This document shows positions 5,608-9,574 of a stretch of DNA of 9,574 bases, in pieces (the first letter of the stretch is position 1; each line of letters opens with the position of its first letter). Made by a program: the position numbers and the translations under genes. This DNA comes from Acidimicrobiales bacterium (lineage in GTDB: Bacteria > Actinomycetota > Acidimicrobiia > Acidimicrobiales > Palsa-688): the NCBI GenBank assembly GCA_030039575.1, contig JASHVH010000198.1:1-9574 (forward strand), in the 5' to 3' direction. The notes beneath the pieces were generated by a model. That model worked only from the letters and a program-made list of their open reading frames with translations, was not told the origin of the DNA and did no database searches.

Positions 5608-5984
5608 TGGCCCAAGGCAACCTGTGCCCTATAGAGCGCGAAGGCCAGTCCCCACTAGCGGGGAGCGCCCGGCATGGTCCCAATACGACGCGCCAAGCCG
5701 CCGTTTTATTAGCAGTGAAGCGGCCGGCGCCGCTAAAGGGCCTATTGCGCGGGCTGGTCGAGGCGCCTCCTATTGGGCCCCTCAGCGTGGGTGCCGACGC
5801 CAAGGCAGGGATATATATCACAGGCAGCGGTGGTTCAATAACCGACGTCGGAGCCCGTTTCGAAGGGGAAGCCGGTCTGCAAATCGCAGGCACGGGTGAG
5901 CCGACCAATGGCGCCTCGGCCCCACTCGGCGAGTACACGGTCAGCTTTGTCCAGGCCCTGACGGCTCCTTCCTCCACGCCCTAG
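5607..5984 (+). CDS. Doubtful 125-aa reading frame after the antiporter gene
   Basis: The ATG at 5607 overlaps the antiporter TGA by one base (TGATG), an arrangement typical of coupled genes. The second half reads like a beta-rich or Gly-rich protein (SVGADAKAGIYITGSGGS, then GEYTVSFVQAL). Against a real gene: no Shine-Dalgarno site, two consecutive TTA codons and an ATA codon in the first half that are unusual for this DNA, and no recognisable family. The first ~45 codons look non-coding. It may be a decayed gene or chance; the stretch is otherwise unexplained. Confidence 0.3.
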   Translation: MAQGNLCPIEREGQSPLAGSARHGPNTTRQAAVLLAVKRPAPLKGLLRGLVEAPPIGPLSVGADAKAGIYITGSGGSITDVGARFEGEAGLQIAGTGEPTNGASAPLGEYTVSFVQALTAPSSTP

Positions 5985-6090
5985 CCAGGGCATATTCTGA
6001 TGACACCGCGGCATCCGCCAAACAGTGCCGGTCACTGCCGCCGCCGCCGGGTCAGTCGGACGGGACCATTTCTGAAGTCACGAGCTCAAC

Positions 6091-6121
6091 CTTTCGCCCT
6101 CGATGCAACCGGGGCGCAAAG
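6091..6121. other. Imperfect hairpin in the gene-poor stretch 5985-6203
   Basis: CTTTCGCCC (6091-6099) can pair with GGGCGCAAAG (6112-6121) with one bulged C, around a 12-base loop. It lies about 85 bp beyond the stop of the minus-strand regulator and 110 bp beyond the + frame. It could serve as a bidirectional transcription stop between convergent units, but no T-run follows on either strand. Nothing else clear was found in 5985-6203. Confidence 0.2.
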
Positions 6122-6203
6122 AGGACAAAGGGCAGGGGCAACCTAAAGGTACGCGTAGGCGAACCGGCGACGCTGACTCAGCTGGGAGGTACCTGGCCGG
6201 GTC

Positions 6204-9200
6204 CTAGTGGTCGACTACGGAGGCAGCTCCATCATGACTGTTTGAGCCGGAAGCCTCTTCAAGTGTCGTGAGCAGTTCACCAATTTCTTCGCGCGTCATT
6301 GCTGCGCCTTCTGCGAGCACGTCCGCCAAGCGGGTGGCCAGCCGGGCCCCGAGGGCTTCCAGGTTGGCGTCCATCGGCACTCGGTCCCCGAAGCCAGCCC
6401 GTTGGAGCTCGTGCTGGGCGAAGCCGGACAGGCGAGCAGCGGCTATGTCGTCGCTCCCTAGTGCAATTAGGCAGGTGGCGGCATCCACAGCTGCGTCAGC
6501 CATGGACCAAGGAAGGTCCTGGCGCCTGGCCTGCTCGAATGCCTTCCGATGGAGCACAAGAGCACGACGGTAGTCACCTTCGAAGTACAAGAGCTCGCCG
6601 AACCGGGACTCTGCCCAGTGGGACTGCAGCCCCAGCTCGGACTCAAGCTCCATCTCCCGCTCGACATGGGGGCGGGCCGCTTTGGCGTCCCCTTCAGAGA
6701 AGCCGAACAGGCACATATTGCCGTGAGCTGCAAAGCTGAAGCCAAGGTCGCCGTTCTCTTCGGCGGTAGCCAACAGTTCCTCGAAGGCCTCGCGGCACCG
6801 GGTCGCATCAGGGCCTGCGAAGGGAGTCGAGAGCGCAAGGGCGAAAAGCCCCTCGCACACCAACAAGGGATCCCCCACGTCTCTGGCGAGACGGAGCGCT
6901 CGTTCGCCCTCGGCCTCGTTGCGCTGGCCGGCAATGCCGTTGACAATGGCGACGACGACGGCGGCCAGACACGCCGTCGCCTTGTCGCCAACTGTCTCTG
7001 CCAGCTCGCCGCCGGCCTTGGCGTAACGGGCGCTGGTCTCGGCGTCGAAGTGAGCGGCAATGTGGGCCGACGTGACCAGCGCCCTGGCCCGGAGCACGGG
7101 GTCCTCGCCCGGGCTGGTGGCGGCGAGAGCCTGTTCCAGGAGCTCGAAACCCTCCCGGTGATGGTTGTAGATAAACCAGTACCGCCGCAGCGCCACCAGT
7201 GCGCCAAGCAGCTCTGCGTGCCGCTCCGACCGGGCTGCGAGGTAGGAGAAGACGGCCCGGAGGTTGTCGAGCTCGAGCTCGACCCTCTTCAGCCAGGGGG
7301 CCAGCTCCGCTCCGAAAGGCTCCGGGCGACCCAAGCCCACCAGGGCGAGGTAGTGGCGGGCATGGCCGGCACGGGCCTGTTCGGCCGTCGGCTCGTCCAG
7401 CTGGCCGGCGCCAAACTGGCGGAGCGTCTCGTGCAAGCTGTACCGGACCGGCCTCCCCTCGGGCCCCACGGTGGCAACCATCGACTTGGACACCAGGGCG
7501 AACAGGTCCTCTGTAGCTTCCTGGCGCCCTGAGCCGGCCACCGCCTGGGCCGCCTCCAGGCTGAAGCTGGCCGGGAAGACGGTGAGGCGGCCGAACAGTT
7601 CCTTTTCCCTCGCGCTCAAGAGGTCGTAGCTCCAGGCGACCGCCGCTCGTAGGGTCTGCTGGCGGGCGGGGGCGGTGCGCGACCCTCCGGCCAACAAAGC
7701 GAAACGATCGCTGAGGCCCTCCAGGATGCCGGCCAGGTCCAGCACCGCCACGCGGGCGGCGGCGAGCTCGATGGCCAGCGGCAGGCCGTCCAAACGGCGG
7801 GCGATCTCGGCGATGGTGGCGGTGGCACCGTCGTCCAGGCGCAGGCCCGGACGGGCAGACAGGGCGCGGTCCACGAACAGCTCGACTGCCGCACAGCCCC
7901 GGCTCTCGGCGGCGCTGGCTCCTGGGCCGGGCACCTCGAGGGAGGGCACCCGCCAGACCGTCTCCCCGGCGATGCGCAGCGGCTCCCGGCTGGTGGCCAG
8001 GACCCGCAGCCCCGGCGCCCCGCTGAGCAGGCCCTCGACCAGCTCGGCCACGGTCCCGACCAGGTGCTCGCAGTTGTCGACGACCGCCAGCGTCTCGCGA
8101 TGGCCGATGACTTCGGTTACTACTTGGGCCGGAGCCCGGCCGGACTGAGGCTGCACGCCGAGCGCCTCGGCCACCGCCATGGGGACTAGACCGGGCTCGG
8201 TCAGCGGGGCGAGGGAGACGAAGTGGGCGCCGCCGGCCAGGCTGTCCGCCATGGCGGCCGCCACCTCCTGGGCCAGGCGGGTCTTGCCGCAGCCGCCGGC
8301 GCCGGCCAGGGTGACTAGGCGGCTCTCTCCGAGCAGTTTGGCCACCTCGGCCACTTCGCCGGCCCGGCCAATGAAGCTGCTGGCGGGCCTCGGGAGGCCC
8401 CCCGCCTGGGCCCCGGGGGCGCCACCCACATGGCTGCGGAGGGGGCGCAGCTCGGCCGACTGCAGCAACACCTTTTGTTCCAGGGCCACGAGCTCGGCCG
8501 AGGGGCTGATCCCCAGTTCCTCGGCCAAGGTGGAACGCAGGCGGGCAAAAGCCCGCAGGGCGTCGGCCTGGCGGCCACAGCGGTAATAGGCCAGCATGAG
8601 CTGGGCCCAGCGCCGCTCCCGCAGGGGCTCGGCGGCGACCGCGGCTTCGAGCTCGCCCACCAAGCGGGCGTGCTCTCCCGTAGCCAGGCGCAGCTCTGCA
8701 AGCTCTTCTTGGGCCTCCCGGCGAAGCTCCTCGAGACGGGCCACCTCGGCCGTGGCCCAGGTGTGTTCGGTCAACTCGGGGCAGGCACGGCCCCGCCACA
8801 GGCGCAAGGCCTCCTGGAGCAGCGCCATCGCCGAAACCAGGTCGCCCGCCTCCTGCCGCTGGCCCGCTTGGTGGACGGCCTCCTCGAAGCGGGCGGCATC
8901 CACCGACCGAGGGCTGAGCGCCAACACGTAGCCGCCACTGGTCGTGAGGAGGCAGCCGGGGGGGAAGAGCCGTCTCAGGTGGGAGACGTAGGTCTGCAGG
9001 GCCTTGGCGGCCGAGGGGGGGCCCATTTCCCCCCATAGGCCTTCGCAGAGTGCTTCGGCCGGCACGGGGCGCCCAGCCCGCAGCGCCAGCATCTCCAGCA
9101 CGGCCCGCTCCTTGGGGGCGCCTAGCACGACAGGGCCCACCTCTGAGGTCAGGTTCAACGGCCCGAGCAGCGCTACCTGCACCGGGGCACATGTTACGCG

Positions 9201-9209
9201 GCCCTCCAA
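6204..9209 (-). CDS. AfsR/SARP-family regulator: winged helix, BTAD, NB-ARC-like ATPase, helical repeats
   Basis: A 1001-residue transcriptional regulator. Residues about 11-97 are the OmpR-type winged helix of SARP proteins (VALLGPLNL, LQTYVSHLRRLF, TTSGGYVLAL). Residues about 104-250 are the bacterial transcriptional activator domain (RRWAQLMLAYYRCGRQADAL, LAEELGISPSAEL). A STAND/NB-ARC-like ATPase follows from about 277: Walker A GAGGCGKT (303-310), Walker B TLAVVDN (373-379), LATSREPLR (404-412) and GLPLAIELAAARV (475-487). From about 590 to the end come TPR-like helical repeats, probably the ligand or partner sensing part. Family members switch on secondary-metabolism or stress genes using ATP binding as a switch. 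The start is uncertain: TTG 9209 is the first possible codon after a stop, while GTG 9182 would give the family-typical MQVALLGPL. Neither has a ribosome site. It diverges from a second BTAD-type gene at 9359. Confidence 0.92.
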   Translation of the reverse strand: MEGRVTCAPVQVALLGPLNLTSEVGPVVLGAPKERAVLEMLALRAGRPVPAEALCEGLWGEMGPPSAAKALQTYVSHLRRLFPPGCLLTTSGGYVLALSPRSVDAARFEEAVHQAGQRQEAGDLVSAMALLQEALRLWRGRACPELTEHTWATAEVARLEELRREAQEELAELRLATGEHARLVGELEAAVAAEPLRERRWAQLMLAYYRCGRQADALRAFARLRSTLAEELGISPSAELVALEQKVLLQSAELRPLRSHVGGAPGAQAGGLPRPASSFIGRAGEVAEVAKLLGESRLVTLAGAGGCGKTRLAQEVAAAMADSLAGGAHFVSLAPLTEPGLVPMAVAEALGVQPQSGRAPAQVVTEVIGHRETLAVVDNCEHLVGTVAELVEGLLSGAPGLRVLATSREPLRIAGETVWRVPSLEVPGPGASAAESRGCAAVELFVDRALSARPGLRLDDGATATIAEIARRLDGLPLAIELAAARVAVLDLAGILEGLSDRFALLAGGSRTAPARQQTLRAAVAWSYDLLSAREKELFGRLTVFPASFSLEAAQAVAGSGRQEATEDLFALVSKSMVATVGPEGRPVRYSLHETLRQFGAGQLDEPTAEQARAGHARHYLALVGLGRPEPFGAELAPWLKRVELELDNLRAVFSYLAARSERHAELLGALVALRRYWFIYNHHREGFELLEQALAATSPGEDPVLRARALVTSAHIAAHFDAETSARYAKAGGELAETVGDKATACLAAVVVAIVNGIAGQRNEAEGERALRLARDVGDPLLVCEGLFALALSTPFAGPDATRCREAFEELLATAEENGDLGFSFAAHGNMCLFGFSEGDAKAARPHVEREMELESELGLQSHWAESRFGELLYFEGDYRRALVLHRKAFEQARRQDLPWSMADAAVDAATCLIALGSDDIAAARLSGFAQHELQRAGFGDRVPMDANLEALGARLATRLADVLAEGAAMTREEIGELLTTLEEASGSNSHDGAASVVDH

Positions 9210-9272
9210 TCGCCCAGAAGGCCCAGATCAGGGTAAAAGGGCGGCGGGGCCCACCTTCACGGTCCACCTAGC

Positions 9273-9287
9273 GGCCTATACCAGGCC
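9273..9287. repeat. 5-bp inverted repeat in the regulator spacer
   Basis: GGCCT (9273-9277) and AGGCC (9283-9287) pair around ATACC. The repeat overlaps the candidate minus-strand -10 element (9275-9280). Confidence 0.3.
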
Positions 9288-9302
9288 TCGACCGTCGCTC
9301 AA
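9275..9302 (-). promoter_or_regulatory. Candidate promoter of the large regulator, TTGAGC-16-TATAGG
   Basis: On the minus strand TTGAGC (9302-9297) and TATAGG (9280-9275), each matching the consensus at 4 of 6 bases, are 16 bp apart. Transcription would start near 9268, about 60 bases before TTG 9209. Both elements lie within inverted repeats, which fits a regulated promoter. Confidence 0.4.
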
Positions 9303-9310
9303 TAGACGGT
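9291..9310. promoter_or_regulatory. 6-bp inverted repeat bracketing the -35 element
   Basis: ACCGTC (9291-9296) and GACGGT (9305-9310) are perfect complements with an 8-base spacer that contains the candidate minus-strand -35. Its position between two divergent SARP-type genes makes it a candidate operator. Confidence 0.4.
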
Positions 9311-9330
9311 TAGGTGTCCCCCTGCCGCGG

Positions 9331-9345
9331 GCACGGCGCCCGTGC
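9331..9345. promoter_or_regulatory. GC-rich 6-bp hairpin upstream of the second regulator
   Basis: GCACGG (9331-9336) and CCGTGC (9340-9345) are complementary around CGC. It ends 13 bases before the GTG at 9359 and is followed by GACAATTTAGACC. GACAAT (9346-9351) would be spaced correctly for a -10 box of a leaderless transcript starting at or near the GTG. Confidence 0.35.
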
Positions 9346-9358
9346 GACAATTTAGACC

Positions 9359-9574
9359 GTGGCCGTGAAACGAGCCGACGTCGAGGCCGAGCTGGTCATC
9401 GAAGTCAAGCTGCTCGGCCCTTTCGCAGTAGCGTCGTGCGGACGGACCGCCGGCCCTTGGCCGCGCCCCAGCGCCAAGAGGCTCTGCGAATTCGTCTTTG
9501 TCAACCCAGACCACCGGGTCAGCCGAGACCTGGCGTGCGAGGCCTTGTTCGCGCACCACAGCCCGCAAAATGCC
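9359..9574 (+). CDS. N-terminus of a second BTAD/SARP-type regulator (cut by right edge)
   Basis: From GTG 9359 the frame stays open to the last base, giving 72 residues; an in-frame TAG at 9353-9355 makes this the earliest possible start. After a charged leader (VAVKRADVEAELVIE) the protein shows the winged-helix N-terminus of BTAD-containing regulators. VKLLGPFAV (16-24) is followed by a Gly/Pro/Trp turn (GRTAGPWPRPSAKRLCEFVF, 28-47), then NPDHRVSRDLACEALF (49-64) and HHSPQNA, the latter matching the usual elLWp..sp..A pattern. The spacing of these motifs fits the subfamily with large helical C-termini, but the rest lies outside the window. No Shine-Dalgarno site precedes the start, so initiation may be leaderless. 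GTG 9365 is an alternative. It diverges from the 1001-residue regulator with a 149-bp spacer, suggesting joint control. Confidence 0.8.
   Translation, partial: MAVKRADVEAELVIEVKLLGPFAVASCGRTAGPWPRPSAKRLCEFVFVNPDHRVSRDLACEALFAHHSPQNA

Noticed and set aside
6150..6157. 8-bp palindrome TACGCGTA downstream of the regulator
   Set aside because: Short palindromes are expected by chance at this length and nothing nearby supports a function.
6549..7532. 327-residue + strand frame opposite the regulator
   Set aside because: No recognisable domains; it lies fully inside the well-supported minus-strand regulator.
6808..9267. 819-residue open frame on the minus strand in another frame of the large regulator
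   Set aside because: It is Pro/Arg/Gly-rich without domains. It arises from high GC content over the gene that carries SARP, BTAD and ATPase motifs.
9299..9568. 89-residue minus-strand frame at the right edge
   Set aside because: It overlaps the + strand winged-helix N-terminus, which has recognisable motifs; the minus frame has none.

Overview
The window is GC-rich and reads as part of an actinobacterial chromosome. Four things point that way: many GTG/TTG starts, an AfsR/SARP-type regulator with a BTAD domain, a stand-alone DUF4118 (KdpD-like) membrane protein, and a short zinc-finger anti-sigma protein beside an HtrA-type protease. The exact lineage cannot be read from the sequence (an acidimicrobial or related soil/aquatic actinobacterium would fit). 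No rRNA, tRNA, CRISPR array, insertion sequence or phage gene was seen.

Left part (1-3995): a + strand gene enters from the left edge and ends at 165. It is followed by a run of minus-strand genes. In transcription order these are a DUF4118 membrane/sensor-like protein (3995-3249), a 361-bp gap with no clear gene, a two-helix small membrane protein (2887-2618), a short HxxxCxxC anti-sigma-like protein overlapping it by GTGA (2621-2334), a membrane-anchored HtrA-like serine protease with a PDZ domain (2179-935), and a membrane-anchored hypothetical protein (813-250). Anti-sigma plus HtrA recalls the sigE-rseA-htrA envelope-stress locus of mycobacteria. Here no sigma factor gene is present, and the anti-sigma protein stops where a membrane segment would normally begin.

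Middle (3996-6203): a divergent intergenic region carries a good sigma70-like promoter on the + strand whose -35 element overlaps a perfect 9-bp inverted repeat. It is followed by a 56-aa four-cysteine zinc-ribbon-like protein and a Ca2+/cation antiporter-like protein (4663-5607) with substituted ion-binding motifs. A doubtful 125-aa reading frame (5607-5984) and a gene-poor stretch follow.

Right part (6204-9574): a 1001-aa minus-strand AfsR/SARP-family regulator (winged helix, BTAD, NB-ARC-like ATPase, helical repeats). A second BTAD/SARP-type regulator diverges from it; its first 72 residues lie in the window before the right edge cuts it. The 149-bp spacer between them has two compact inverted repeats and a candidate promoter, so co-regulation of the pair is plausible.
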